64,000 nucleotides of DNA from Thioclava sp. SK-1 (lineage in GTDB: Bacteria > Pseudomonadota > Alphaproteobacteria > Rhodobacterales > Rhodobacteraceae), in the NCBI RefSeq assembly GCF_001705665.1, contig NZ_MDHA01000022.1:1-64000 (forward strand), in the 5' to 3' direction. The notes below the pieces were generated by a model. The model saw nothing but the letters and a program-made list of their open reading frames with translations. It made no database searches and was not told the origin of the DNA. The number at the start of each line of letters is the position of its first letter. Position 1 is the stretch's first letter. Shown in pieces: positions 54,070 to 63,900 of the stretch. Position numbers and translations under genes: made by a program.

Positions 54070-54342
54070 ATGGCAGATCTGCATCCAACACCACAGCCGA
54101 GATCAGGCAAAGATATGGCACCGGGACAGATGATTTCCGTACGGGTGACGCCCAAGGCCTCACGCAATGTGATTTTGTACAGCGAAGACGGGCTGCGCGC
54201 CTATGTCACAACCGTGCCCGAGAACGGCAAGGCCACGGCAGCGGTCCAAACCCTGTTAGCACGCTGGTTGGGTGTGCCCAAATCACGGCTGGTCTTGGCC
54301 CGCGGCGCGACCCACCGCGACAAGGTCTTTCGGCTGGAGTAG
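54070..54342 (+). CDS. DUF167 (YggU-family) protein
   Basis: A 90-residue protein with SVRVTPKASRNVI, AYVTTVPENGKATAAVQTLLARWLGVPKSRL and ARGATHRDKVF, the DUF167/YggU pattern. Function unknown. Short intergenic distance to the convergent unknown gene. Confidence 0.85.
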   Translation: MADLHPTPQPRSGKDMAPGQMISVRVTPKASRNVILYSEDGLRAYVTTVPENGKATAAVQTLLARWLGVPKSRLVLARGATHRDKVFRLE

Positions 54343-54368
54343 CCCAGCACCATGACCCGCATAACGGC

Positions 54369-54629
54369 TTAGCCCTCTGACTGTGGCGTCACCTGATTAA
54401 GCCGATACGCGCCTTCGGGCAGGTTCAGCGCGGCAGCAAGCTCGCGCAGCTGTGAATGTGAAAATGTGATACGCTGCACAACTTCGGTATGCTCATCCAT
54501 CTGCTCGATAACCACGCAATCCTCAAAGGATTCGATTTTCACATCCTCTTGCAGATAGTCGCGCGGGTCCGTCCCTTCATCAACAAGGGTGATTACAGTG
54601 GCGTCAAATTCGTGTTCGATTGTAAACAT
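54369..54629 (-). CDS. Small conserved-looking protein of unknown function
   Basis: An 86-residue acidic protein (MFTIEHEFDATVITLVDEG). It has strands followed by a helix near HSQLRELAAALNLPEGAY. No signal peptide, membrane helix or recognisable motif. The ordered mixture of hydrophobic strands and the absence of a better frame support it as real. Function unknown. Confidence 0.65.
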   Translation of the reverse strand: MFTIEHEFDATVITLVDEGTDPRDYLQEDVKIESFEDCVVIEQMDEHTEVVQRITFSHSQLRELAAALNLPEGAYRLNQVTPQSEG

Positions 54630-54766
54630 AGGGTCAGGTTACGCGCCTTAAACGCCGTGTCAAAGCAAACATTTCAGTGAGCGCACAGATTGACGGGTTT
54701 TCCGCTGATGCAGTGCCGGATATGCTCGCAACTCTGTGATACACCCAAGCGCCCCTTCTGCCGTCG

Positions 54767-55531
54767 ATGAAAGCCCCTATGCCTGAGTTTCTTGCGCCCC
54801 GTCTTATTCGCAGCTTGGTCGCCATCTGTGCGCTGGCAGGTCTGAGCGCATGCGCCGTGCCACAGCAGCAATCGCTTGGCCATATCCGGCAGGCCAGCAC
54901 ATTGAACGATCCGATGCCCGGCCCTGATCAGGCCGCCCGCAACTTCATAACCGTGGCCCAACGCATGGAACCCGTGATCGAGGAAGAATGCCGCAATCGT
55001 ACCAGCGGCAGCGGGCGCAATTGTGATTATCAAATCATGGTCGATGACCGGGCCGATCAAGATCCCAACGCCTTTCAAACCGTCGATCAGCTGGGCCGCC
55101 CCGTTGTGGCGTTCAATCTGGCCCTGATCGCTCAGGCGCAAAACCAAGACGAGCTGGCCTTCGTGATGGGCCATGAGGCCGCGCATCACATCGCAGGCCA
55201 TCTGCAAAGCAAAGAAAAAGACGCCCAAACCGGCGCGATGCTGCTGGGATCTTTGGCGGCTGCCTCTGGTGCGGGGGCCGATATGGTGGCACAGGCGCAA
55301 AATCTTGGCGCCGAAATGGGAAGCCGCACATTTTCTAAGGATTATGAGCTGGAAGCCGATCGACTGGGCACGATTATCACCTACGACGCTGGCTATGATC
55401 CGCTGCTTGGCGCGCGGTTCTTCACCCGCATTCCCGACCCGGGCGATGTGTTCCTTGGCACCCACCCGGCGAATGCGCTGCGCCTTGATGTTGTGCGCCA
55501 GACGATGGCGCAATTGCAAGGCGGCGTTTAG
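54767..55531 (+). CDS. M48-family metalloprotease lipoprotein
   Basis: A 254-residue protein with a lipoprotein signal ending in ALAGLSAC (lipobox Cys), so it is anchored in the envelope. The zinc site is FVMGHEAAHHIAGHL (HExxH), and the third ligand Glu is in SKDYELEADRLGT; this is the M48 peptidase arrangement. The related E. coli proteins LoiP and BepA process misassembled outer-membrane proteins. Start uncertain: the ATG at 54767 or at 54779 (MPEFLAPRL); neither has a strong ribosome-binding site. Confidence 0.85.
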   Translation: MKAPMPEFLAPRLIRSLVAICALAGLSACAVPQQQSLGHIRQASTLNDPMPGPDQAARNFITVAQRMEPVIEEECRNRTSGSGRNCDYQIMVDDRADQDPNAFQTVDQLGRPVVAFNLALIAQAQNQDELAFVMGHEAAHHIAGHLQSKEKDAQTGAMLLGSLAAASGAGADMVAQAQNLGAEMGSRTFSKDYELEADRLGTIITYDAGYDPLLGARFFTRIPDPGDVFLGTHPANALRLDVVRQTMAQLQGGV

Positions 55532-55582
55532 GCTGGTTCCGCCGCACAGGCGCGCTATATCGTCCCCGGTAGCTATGGGGAC

Positions 55583-56848
55583 ATGTGGATGATATCTGGG
55601 CTTGGCTGGCGTCTGCGCCAAATTTTCCAACGAATTTGGGTGCGTGTCACAGCCTTCGGTGTGCTGGGTGTCATCGTGGCGCTAAGCGCAGCGTGGCTAT
55701 CGCCCTTCCTGCCCGAGGATCTGGGAAAATCCATCGGTGCCGGGTCGGTTGAGGCGATCTTGAAAATCATCGCGAGTTCGATGCTGACCGTCACGACATT
55801 TTCTTTATCTATCATGGTGACTGCCTTCGGTTCGGCGCAAACCGGGGCGACGCCTCGTGCGATTTCGTTGCTGCAATCGGACAGCCTGACACAGCAAGTG
55901 ATGGCCAGCTTCATGGGCGCGTTCATCTATGCGCTGGTGGGGATCATCGCCTTGGAAACCGGCTATTACGGCGATGCCGGGCAATTCGTTTTGTTCATTG
56001 CCACGATAGGTGTGATTGCTTTGATCGTGGCAATGCTGCTGCGGTGGATCCAACATCTAAGCGAATTTGGCAGGCTGGATGACACGATCACCCGAGTGGA
56101 GGAGGCCACGCGTGCCGCCATGCGCAAACGCTGTGAGACGCCGCTGATTGGTGGGGCAACGTGGCAAGCCATCTCTCCCGGGGCGTGGCGGGCGTGCGCC
56201 CATCGCACTGGCCATGTGCAAGTCGCGGATATGGCAAAGCTGCAATCCATTGCCCAAGAGCAAGACTGCCGGATCTGGCTTTGCGCCCCGCCCGGTGCTT
56301 TCGTGCACCCGGCAGAGGCGTTGGTTTGCTGTGATGCGCTGCCGATGGATGCCCAAGCCCGTGTGGCATTGGAAGAGGCGCTGCGCGACGCTTTCGTGAT
56401 TGCACATGTGCGGTCCTATGATCAGGATCCGACATTTGGCCTGCGCGCGCTTGCTGAAATTGGCTCACGCGCGTTGTCGCCTGCGGTCAATGATCCCGGT
56501 ACGGGGATTGATATCATGGGCCGGCTGCTGCGCGTTCTGGGGGAATGGACGCCCGAAACCTGCACGCAACCGCAGTTCGACAGGGTTTTAGTGCCTGCCC
56601 TCACCCCGCAAGAGCTGATCACCAACGCCTATGACGCGCTTGCCCGCGACGGTGCGGCACAGTTGGAAGTGGCGCAGCGACTGCAGCTGGTGCTAAATGC
56701 CGCCGCTTTGGTGAAGCCAGAGCTGTGCAAGGCGGCCGCCAAACAGGCCCGTCGCGCCGCCGATCATGCCGCTGCCGCGCTGACCCTGCCAGAAGACATT
56801 GCCAAAATCGAAGCCTTGGCCCGCAAAACAGAGCAACTGACGCAATAA
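55583..56848 (+). CDS. DUF2254 membrane protein
   Basis: A 421-residue membrane protein with about four N-terminal transmembrane segments (residues 20-150), including SSMLTVTTFSLSIMVTAFG and the conserved ARS-like QTGATPRAISLL stretch. A long cytoplasmic domain contains FVIAHVRSYDQDPTFGLRALAEIGSRALSPAVNDPGT. The NDPGT/QDP region is the hallmark of DUF2254. Function unknown. Starts 51 bases after the M48 gene. Confidence 0.85.
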   Translation: MWMISGLGWRLRQIFQRIWVRVTAFGVLGVIVALSAAWLSPFLPEDLGKSIGAGSVEAILKIIASSMLTVTTFSLSIMVTAFGSAQTGATPRAISLLQSDSLTQQVMASFMGAFIYALVGIIALETGYYGDAGQFVLFIATIGVIALIVAMLLRWIQHLSEFGRLDDTITRVEEATRAAMRKRCETPLIGGATWQAISPGAWRACAHRTGHVQVADMAKLQSIAQEQDCRIWLCAPPGAFVHPAEALVCCDALPMDAQARVALEEALRDAFVIAHVRSYDQDPTFGLRALAEIGSRALSPAVNDPGTGIDIMGRLLRVLGEWTPETCTQPQFDRVLVPALTPQELITNAYDALARDGAAQLEVAQRLQLVLNAAALVKPELCKAAAKQARRAADHAAAALTLPEDIAKIEALARKTEQLTQ

Positions 56849-56924
56849 TCCGGGCTGTTCCTGCCCCTCGGTAGAATTTTATCTACGGAGTTTGATCCAT
56901 GTCATGTCGTGTAGGCTTGGGTCT

Positions 56925-56964
56925 GCGCGACACTCTGGCGATATCAACAGCCGGAGTGTCGCGC
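56925..56964 (+). promoter_or_regulatory. Hairpin covering the ribosome-binding site of the DUF6455 gene
   Basis: GCGCGACACTC (56925-56935) is a perfect inverted repeat of GAGTGTCGCGC (56954-56964). The stem extends by TGG/CCG (56936-56938/56951-56953, one G-U pair) to 14 bp with a 12-base loop. The right arm contains the GGAG ribosome-binding site and ends one base before the ATG at 56966. In the mRNA this would block ribosome access unless melted or bound by a factor. It could alternatively be a DNA operator palindrome. Confidence 0.6.
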
Positions 56965-56965
56965 C

Positions 56966-57280
56966 ATGACCCACCCATTTGCAAATGCCCGAAGCCGGAA
57001 CTATCACGCGGCCCTTGTCAGCAAGATGGCACGGGTTTTGGGCGTGGATTTGACACAGGCACGTGAAACTCGCACGCTGCCTGATGACCAATGGCGCGAT
57101 GCGGTTTTGCGCTGCACCCAATGTGCGCAACCGGCAGACTGTCAAACTTGGCTGTCCGACCATGATGAACCATCCAGCGACCCTGCGCACACGCCGCATG
57201 CACCCGGGTATTGCGAAAATCGGCAGTTTCTAAAGCGGCTGGCCCAGACACAGCACGATTCCGACATGTCGAATTTGTGA
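56966..57280 (+). CDS. DUF6455-family four-cysteine protein
   Basis: A 104-residue protein with Cys50-x-x-Cys53-x5-Cys59 (VLRCTQCAQPADCQTWL) and Cys83 in APGYCENRQFL. This is the DUF6455 pattern seen in Rhodobacteraceae. Four conserved Cys suggest a metal or cluster site, unproven. No signal peptide. A 14-bp hairpin covers its ribosome-binding site, suggesting translational control. A terminator follows about 70 bases after the stop. Confidence 0.8.
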   Translation: MTHPFANARSRNYHAALVSKMARVLGVDLTQARETRTLPDDQWRDAVLRCTQCAQPADCQTWLSDHDEPSSDPAHTPHAPGYCENRQFLKRLAQTQHDSDMSNL

Positions 57281-57353
57281 CCGTAGGAGGCGCCCTGAGG
57301 AGATGCGAACGGCCCCATGTTTCGCGACCCACCTTCGGGCGACGGCACAAGAC

Positions 57354-57388
57354 AAGCGCCGCCTTTGGCAACAGGGGCGGCGCTTGCT
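57354..57388 (+). terminator. Terminator after the DUF6455 gene
   Basis: AAGCGCCGCC (57354-57363) and GGCGGCGCTT (57376-57385) form a perfect 10-bp stem, followed by GCTTTT. Confidence 0.8.
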
Positions 57389-57425
57389 TTTATCAGCTCG
57401 ACCGATTGCAAACTGCGCAATACAA

Positions 57426-57449
57426 AACGGGGGCCACAAGGCCCCCGTT
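57426..57449 (-). terminator. Terminator after aspS
   Basis: AACGGGGGCC (57426-57435), a 4-base loop and GGCCCCCGTT (57440-57449). On the minus strand it is followed by TTGTA. It lies 23 bases past the aspS stop. Confidence 0.9.
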
Positions 57450-57471
57450 CTTATTTCTTATGATGGCAAAA

Positions 57472-59244
57472 TTAATCTTGCGGAATGACCCGCAGATTCA
57501 ATTCACGCAGCTGTTCATTCATCGGCTCGGATGGGGCCGACATCATCAGGTCTTCAGCGCGCTGGTTCATCGGGAACATGATGACTTCACGGATATTGGC
57601 CTCTTCGGCCAGCAACATCACGATACGGTCGATCCCGGCCGCACAACCACCGTGGGGCGGGGCGCCGAATTTGAACGCCTTGACCATACCGCCAAAGCGC
57701 TTTTCGACCTCATCCTTGCCATAGCCCGCCAGATCGAAGGCTTTATACATGATCTCAAGCTTGTGGTTCCGGATCGCGCCCGACACCAGTTCATAGCCAT
57801 TACATGCAAGGTCGTATTGATAGCCAAGAACCTCAAGCGGATCACCATCCAGCGCCTCTAGCCCGCCTTGCGGCATCGAGAACGGGTTGTGGCTGAAGTC
57901 CAGCTTGCCCTCGTCATCCTTCTCATACATTGGGAAATCGACGATCCATGCGAATTTGAACACGCCTTTTTCGGTCAGGCCCAATTCTTCACCGATGACA
58001 TTGCGCGCACGCCCTGCAACGCCCTCAAACGATTCCGGCTTGCCGCCCAGGAAGAAGGCCGCATCGCCCACCCCTAGACCCAATTGCTGCCGGATGGCTT
58101 CGGTGCGCTCTGGGCCGATGTTTTTGGCCAGAGGACCCGCGGCCTCAATCCCGTCGCCTTGGTCGCGCCAGAAAATATAGCCCATGCCCGGCAGGCCCTG
58201 CTCTTGCGCGAATTTATTCATTCGGTCGCAGAACTTGCGGCTGCCACCTTTTGGCGCAGGGATCGCGCGGATTTGCGTGCCTTCTTGCTCCAACAGTTTT
58301 GCAAAGATCGCAAAACCAGATCCCGCAAAATGTTCAGACACGATCTGCATTTCGATCGGGTTACGCAGGTCAGGCTTGTCCGAGCCATATTTCAGCAGCG
58401 ATTCCTTATACGGGATCAGCGGCCAGACCGGATCAACCGTTTTGCCATTGCCGAATTCTTCAAACACGCCCTGAATGACGGGTTGAACTGCATCAAACAC
58501 GTCTTGCTGTGTGGCGAAGGACATCTCCATGTCCAGCTGATAGAAATCAGTGGGAGAGCGGTCGGCACGCGGGTCTTCGTCGCGGAAACATGGCGCGATC
58601 TGGAAGTAACGATCAAAGCCCGCAACCATAATCAGCTGTTTGAACTGCTGCGGTGCCTGTGGCAGGGCATAGAATTTCCCTGGGTGCAAACGCGATGGCA
58701 CAAGGAAATCGCGTGCCCCTTCCGGCGAGGAAGCCGTGATAATGGGCGTTTGGAACTCATTGAAGCCCACATCCCACATCCGGTTGCGGATAGAGCGCAC
58801 AACATTCGACCGCAACATCATGTTTTGATGCAGCTTTTCGCGCCGCAAATCAAGGAAGCGATAGGTTAGGCGCGTTTCTTCGGGATAATCCTGCTCGCCA
58901 AAAACCGGCAGCGGCAATTCGCCGGCCTCGCCAAGGATTTCGATGTCGCGGACATAGATTTCGATTTCGCCTGTCGGGATCTTGGAATTGATCAGGCTGG
59001 CATCACGCAATTTAACGGTGCCGTCGATGCGGATCACCCATTCCGAACGCACAGTTTCCATCATTTTGAACGCGGCGCTGTCGCCATCGCACAGAACCTG
59101 CGTCATGCCGTAATGGTCGCGCAGGTCGATGAACAACACGCCACCATGATCGCGAACGCGATGGACCCAACCCGACAAACGAACAGTTTCACCGGCGTTG
59201 GCGGCGCTCAGGTCGGAGCAGGTATGGCTGCGATAGGCGTGCAT
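57472..59244 (-). CDS. aspS: Aspartyl-tRNA synthetase
   Basis: A 590-residue class II synthetase of the bacterial type. The OB-fold anticodon domain is at the N-terminus ([21 protein letters not shown]). Motif 2 lies in [26 protein letters not shown], and motif 3 in [18 protein letters not shown]. The bacterial insertion (GAD) domain lies between. Many alphaproteobacterial AspRS also charge tRNA-Asn where GatCAB then amidates it; this cannot be confirmed here. Divergent from the GT87-like gene. Confidence 0.96.
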   Translation of the reverse strand: MHAYRSHTCSDLSAANAGETVRLSGWVHRVRDHGGVLFIDLRDHYGMTQVLCDGDSAAFKMMETVRSEWVIRIDGTVKLRDASLINSKIPTGEIEIYVRDIEILGEAGELPLPVFGEQDYPEETRLTYRFLDLRREKLHQNMMLRSNVVRSIRNRMWDVGFNEFQTPIITASSPEGARDFLVPSRLHPGKFYALPQAPQQFKQLIMVAGFDRYFQIAPCFRDEDPRADRSPTDFYQLDMEMSFATQQDVFDAVQPVIQGVFEEFGNGKTVDPVWPLIPYKESLLKYGSDKPDLRNPIEMQIVSEHFAGSGFAIFAKLLEQEGTQIRAIPAPKGGSRKFCDRMNKFAQEQGLPGMGYIFWRDQGDGIEAAGPLAKNIGPERTEAIRQQLGLGVGDAAFFLGGKPESFEGVAGRARNVIGEELGLTEKGVFKFAWIVDFPMYEKDDEGKLDFSHNPFSMPQGGLEALDGDPLEVLGYQYDLACNGYELVSGAIRNHKLEIMYKAFDLAGYGKDEVEKRFGGMVKAFKFGAPPHGGCAAGIDRIVMLLAEEANIREVIMFPMNQRAEDLMMSAPSEPMNEQLRELNLRVIPQD

Positions 59245-59448
59245 ATGGTATCTTCCCTCGGATTCATTGGGCTTTCAGCTTGGCCGATACACTCTTTAGG
59301 GGGCGAAAAGTCAAGACCACAGCAGCGGCGATACCCATTGTCGCGTGTAGAAAATCGCTCCAAACTTCCGCGAAGCTGCCCTAGTTTGGCCAAGATCAAC
59401 CGCGATCACTTGAATAATCGATACCAAATATTTTTGACCGGACCCGCC

Positions 59449-60792
59449 ATGCGAAATTTCAATTTACTTGCAACTGACCGAAACAGCCGCGTTGTCATTT
59501 GGCTTCTGCTGTTCCTTTGGGCCACGGTTACTTATTTCTTGAACCACAACACATGGGGCGATGACCTTGCCGCATTGTGGTTTGCGGGCCATTTCTGGGC
59601 GAATGGGCAACATACGCTGATCTATGCTGCGCCAGAGTTATTTTTCAATGGCACGCCGGCACAATGGCAGCCGTTTGTCGATGCAATGGGCATTCGGGGC
59701 GAAGAGGCGTTTCCGTTCATCTACCCGCCGATCTGGGCCGCCGTGATGGGGCCGATTACGCAGATCATGTCGGCGCAAACCTTCAACAACATTACGTTGG
59801 CCCTTTTGGTGGCAATGTTGGCCGCCTGTCCGGTGCTGGCCGAAAAGCTCGCGCGGCCAAAATGGATGAGCTATGGCCACTTTATGCTATATGCGTTTGG
59901 GTTGTTGCTGTTCGCGGTCCCGGTTCACGCTGCCATTTGGCTAAAACAGCCGACAGTTTTGACAACATTTCTGATCCTTCTTGCTTTGGTTATAGTGCAA
60001 CGCGCCCCGTTTTGGGCAGGCGTTGCGATCGCCATCGCTGGCGCAATCAAATTGACTCCGATCGTCTTTGTTCTGGTTATGCTGCAAGCCCGGCACCGCA
60101 GGGCGCTGTATGGTGCCCTGATGGCTGTGGCCATCTGTGTCGCAGCCTCGGCTGTGATCGTCGGGCCGGAATTGCACGCGGCATTTCTGGCGCAAACCCA
60201 TCTGGCCAGCGAAAGTTCAGTTATGGCCTTTATGAACCCGTCCCCACGGGTATTGGTTCATGCCATAATGGCGCTGATGGGCAGCGCGCCAGAACTGGCG
60301 ATTACGGATAAGAATGTGGTGATTTTTCAGCCCCTTCCCATGATCAGCACCGTCTTGGCCGCCTGCGCGCTGCTTATCGCGCTGCCCGCCTTGCGCTTGA
60401 TGTGGCAAAACAGCGGGTCACAGGCGCGCAGCCTGTCGACGCTGGGCATCGCAATCGTGGTGTTCTTATTTGGACCATTGAGCTGGTTGCATTACCTTAT
60501 CTTGCCGATGCTGCTACTGCCCGCATTGGGATACGCTTTATCTCCAAAGGCCACCTGGTCTGCGATGTGGCTGGTCTTTTTGACCAACTCAAACATCGCC
60601 CTCTTCCTTTACGCCCATTTGCAGCACCGCCTGATCGTGTCAAACTTGGTGTCCACCGTGACATGGGCCGCGGTAATGCTGTGCTGCCTGTGGGCATTTG
60701 CCAAACTGAACCGGATGCAGGGATTCGCCGGATTGAGCTTGCCCGGGCCTGCAAAAAACACCCTGCCCCGGCAGGTTGCGCCCGGCGAATGA
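59449..60792 (+). CDS. GT87-like (DUF2029) membrane glycosyltransferase
   Basis: A 447-residue polytopic membrane protein with about ten hydrophobic segments and short loops. FLNHNTWGDDLAALWFAGHFWA near residue 30 carries the acidic D-D expected in the first periplasmic loop of GT-C type mannosyltransferases. FIYPPIWAAVMGPI and IAIAGAIKLTPIVFVLVML match the DUF2029/GT87 family (alpha-mannosyltransferases using polyprenol-phosphate sugar). Function inferred from family. The ATG at 59449 starts the conserved region; a longer frame from 59113 is the antisense of aspS. Confidence 0.8.
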   Translation: MRNFNLLATDRNSRVVIWLLLFLWATVTYFLNHNTWGDDLAALWFAGHFWANGQHTLIYAAPELFFNGTPAQWQPFVDAMGIRGEEAFPFIYPPIWAAVMGPITQIMSAQTFNNITLALLVAMLAACPVLAEKLARPKWMSYGHFMLYAFGLLLFAVPVHAAIWLKQPTVLTTFLILLALVIVQRAPFWAGVAIAIAGAIKLTPIVFVLVMLQARHRRALYGALMAVAICVAASAVIVGPELHAAFLAQTHLASESSVMAFMNPSPRVLVHAIMALMGSAPELAITDKNVVIFQPLPMISTVLAACALLIALPALRLMWQNSGSQARSLSTLGIAIVVFLFGPLSWLHYLILPMLLLPALGYALSPKATWSAMWLVFLTNSNIALFLYAHLQHRLIVSNLVSTVTWAAVMLCCLWAFAKLNRMQGFAGLSLPGPAKNTLPRQVAPGE

Positions 60793-60825
60793 TCGACTTG
60801 CACGCAGATTGAGTCCGATCAGGTC

Positions 60826-60917
60826 TTGCACCACGGGATAAGCCGACTATAACCCCCTTCGATTTGCGCGGTGCCGCTTTAGGCCTGCGCCCTTTGTAAT
60901 GCGCCGAATCGAAGGGG
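60826..60917 (+). promoter_or_regulatory. carB promoter and long inverted repeat in its leader
   Basis: TTGCAC (60826-60831) and TATAAC (60848-60853) with 16 bp spacing look like a housekeeping promoter. CCCCTTCGATT (60854-60864) is a perfect 11-bp inverted repeat of AATCGAAGGGG (60907-60917), which includes the GAAGGGG ribosome-binding region of carB. The two arms are 42 bases apart. If transcription starts upstream of the left arm, the pairing could hide the ribosome-binding site. If it starts at the predicted point about 60860, the left arm is only partly transcribed. A DNA-binding operator is the alternative. Confidence 0.5.
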
Positions 60918-60926
60918 TCCCAAGCC

Positions 60927-63900
60927 ATGCCGAAGAGAACCGACATCAAGTCCATCCTCATTATCGGTGCGGGGCCTATCATTATTGGCCAAGCCTGCGA
61001 GTTTGATTACTCCGGCGCCCAAGCCTGTAAGGCCCTGCGCGAAGAAGGATACCGGGTTATCCTTGTGAACTCGAACCCGGCAACAATCATGACCGACCCG
61101 GAAATGGCCGATGCAACCTATATTGAGCCGATCACACCCGAGGTCGTCGCCAAGATCATTGAAAAAGAGCGCCCCGACGCGTTGCTGCCCACGATGGGCG
61201 GGCAAACCGGCCTGAACACCTCGCTTGCGCTGGCCGATATGGGCGTGTTGGAGAAATTCAACGTCGAACTGATCGGCGCAAACCGCGACGCCATTGAAAT
61301 GGCCGAAGATCGCAAGCTGTTCCGCGAGGCAATGGACCGCCTGGGCATTGAAAACCCAAAGGCCACCATCGTTACCGCGCCGAAACTGCCCAATGGCAAA
61401 TTCGACATCAACGCAGGCGTGCGGCAGGCGATGGCCGATCTGGAAGAAATCGGCCTTCCCGCAATTATCCGCCCCGCCTTCACATTGGGCGGCACGGGTG
61501 GCGGTGTGGCCTATAACCGTGATGATTACGAACGTATCTGCCGTTCGGGTCTGGACGCGTCACCCATGGCGCAAATCCTAATCGATGAATCACTTTTGGG
61601 CTGGAAAGAATACGAGATGGAAGTGGTCCGCGACAAAGCGGATAACGCCATCATCGTCTGCGCGATTGAAAACGTTGACCCGATGGGCGTGCATACCGGC
61701 GATTCGATCACCGTCGCCCCTGCGCTGACGCTGACCGACAAAGAATACCAGGTGATGCGCAACCACTCCATCGCGGTGCTGCGCGAAATCGGCGTGGAAA
61801 CCGGCGGCTCCAACGTGCAATGGTCGATCAACCCGGTCGATGGCCGTATGGTCGTGATTGAAATGAACCCGCGCGTATCGCGGTCCTCTGCGTTGGCGTC
61901 CAAAGCCACCGGTTTCCCGATCGCCAAAATCGCAGCAAAGCTGGCCGTTGGCTTCACATTGGATGAGCTGGACAATGACATCACCGGTGTCACACCCGCC
62001 TCTTTTGAACCCACCATCGACTATGTCGTGACCAAGATCCCGCGCTTCGCATTTGAGAAGTTCCCTGGCGCTGAAGCCACACTCACCACCGCGATGAAAT
62101 CCGTGGGCGAAGTTATGGCGATTGGCCGCACCTTCCACGAATCCATGCAAAAAGCGCTGGCCTCGATGGAGACGGGTCTGTCCGGCTTTGACGAAATCGA
62201 AATCGCGGGCGCGCCGGACAAAGCTGCGGTGGTCAAAGCCCTTTCCGTTCAAACCCCTGACCGTGTGCGTCTGATCGCACAGGCCATGCGCCAAGGCCTG
62301 ACCAATGATGAAATCATCGCTGCCACCAGCTTTGACCCATGGTTCCTTGACCGGTTCCGCGAGATCGTGGATGCCGAAGCCGACATCCGTAAAAACGGCC
62401 TGCCGATGGACAACACCGGTCTGCGCAAGCTGAAAATGATGGGCTTCTCAGATGCGCGTCTGGCCAAGCTGACGGGCCGGACCGAAGGTCAGGTTCGCCG
62501 TGCGCGCCGCAATCTGGGTGTGACCGCCGTGTTCAAGCGGATCGATACCTGCGCTGCGGAATTTGAGGCACAGACACCCTATATGTATTCCACCTATGAA
62601 GCCCCGGCGATGGGCGATGTGGAATGCGAAGCGCGGCCATCGGATCGCAAGAAGGTCGTTATCCTTGGCGGCGGTCCAAACCGTATCGGTCAGGGTATCG
62701 AATTCGACTACTGCTGTGTCCACGCCTGCTATGCGCTGACTAAGGCCGGTTACGAAACCATCATGATCAACTGTAACCCAGAGACAGTGTCGACAGATTA
62801 CGACACCTCTGACCGGTTGTATTTTGAACCGCTGACTCTGGAACATGTGCTGGAAATCCTGCGCGTGGAACAAGACAATGGCACGCTGCACGGCGTTATC
62901 GTTCAATTCGGCGGCCAGACCCCGTTGAAATTGGCCAATGCGCTGGAGGCCGAAGGCATCCCGATCCTTGGTACCACGCCAGATGCGATCGACCTTGCCG
63001 AAGATCGGGAGCGGTTCCAGGCCCTGCTGAACAAGCTGGAGCTGAAGCAACCCGTGAACGGCATCGCCTCATCCGATGCGCAGGCCTTCGAAATCGCAGG
63101 TAAAGTGGGCTATCCGCTGGTCATCCGCCCGTCCTATGTTTTGGGCGGGCGCGCGATGGAAATTGTGCGCGATCTGGACCAGTTGAAGCGCTATATTAAT
63201 ACGGCTGTGGTCGTTTCGGGCGACAGCCCGGTGTTGCTGGACAGCTATTTGACCGGTGCGATTGAAATCGACGTAGATGCGCTATGCGATGGGGAGACCG
63301 TCCATGTCGCAGGGATCATGCAGCATATTGAAGAGGCCGGCGTGCATTCGGGCGACAGCGCATGCTCCTTGCCGCCCTATTCCTTGTCGAAAGAGATCAT
63401 CGAACAGCTGAAAGAGCAGACCGTCAAGCTGGCTCTTGGGTTGAACGTGAAGGGTTTGATGAACATTCAGTTCGCGATCAAAGATGGCGATATCTATGTG
63501 CTAGAGGTCAACCCGCGTGCCTCGCGCACCGTGCCCTTCGTGGCCAAAGCCACCGATAGTGCGATCGCGTCAATCGCCGCGCGCCTGATGGCGGGCGAAC
63601 CGATGTCAAACTTCCCGCAGCGCCCGGCCTATCCGGAAAATGCTGGCCCCGAAGACGATCTGCCCTATGCGGATCCGATGACCTTAGCCGATCCGATCAC
63701 GCCTTGGTTCTCGGTCAAAGAGGCCGTGCTGCCCTTCGCGCGCTTCCCCGGTGTTGACACATTGTTGGGCCCAGAGATGCGCTCCACCGGTGAGGTCATG
63801 GGCTGGGATCGCAACTTCCCGCGCGCCTTCTTGAAGGCACAGATGGGCGCTGGGACACAGTTGCCAGAAGAAGGCCGCGTGTTCATCTCGATCAAGGATG

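Noticed and set aside
59113-59448. Upstream extension of the GT87-like frame
   Set aside because: It is antisense to the start of aspS and its sequence is not membrane-protein-like.
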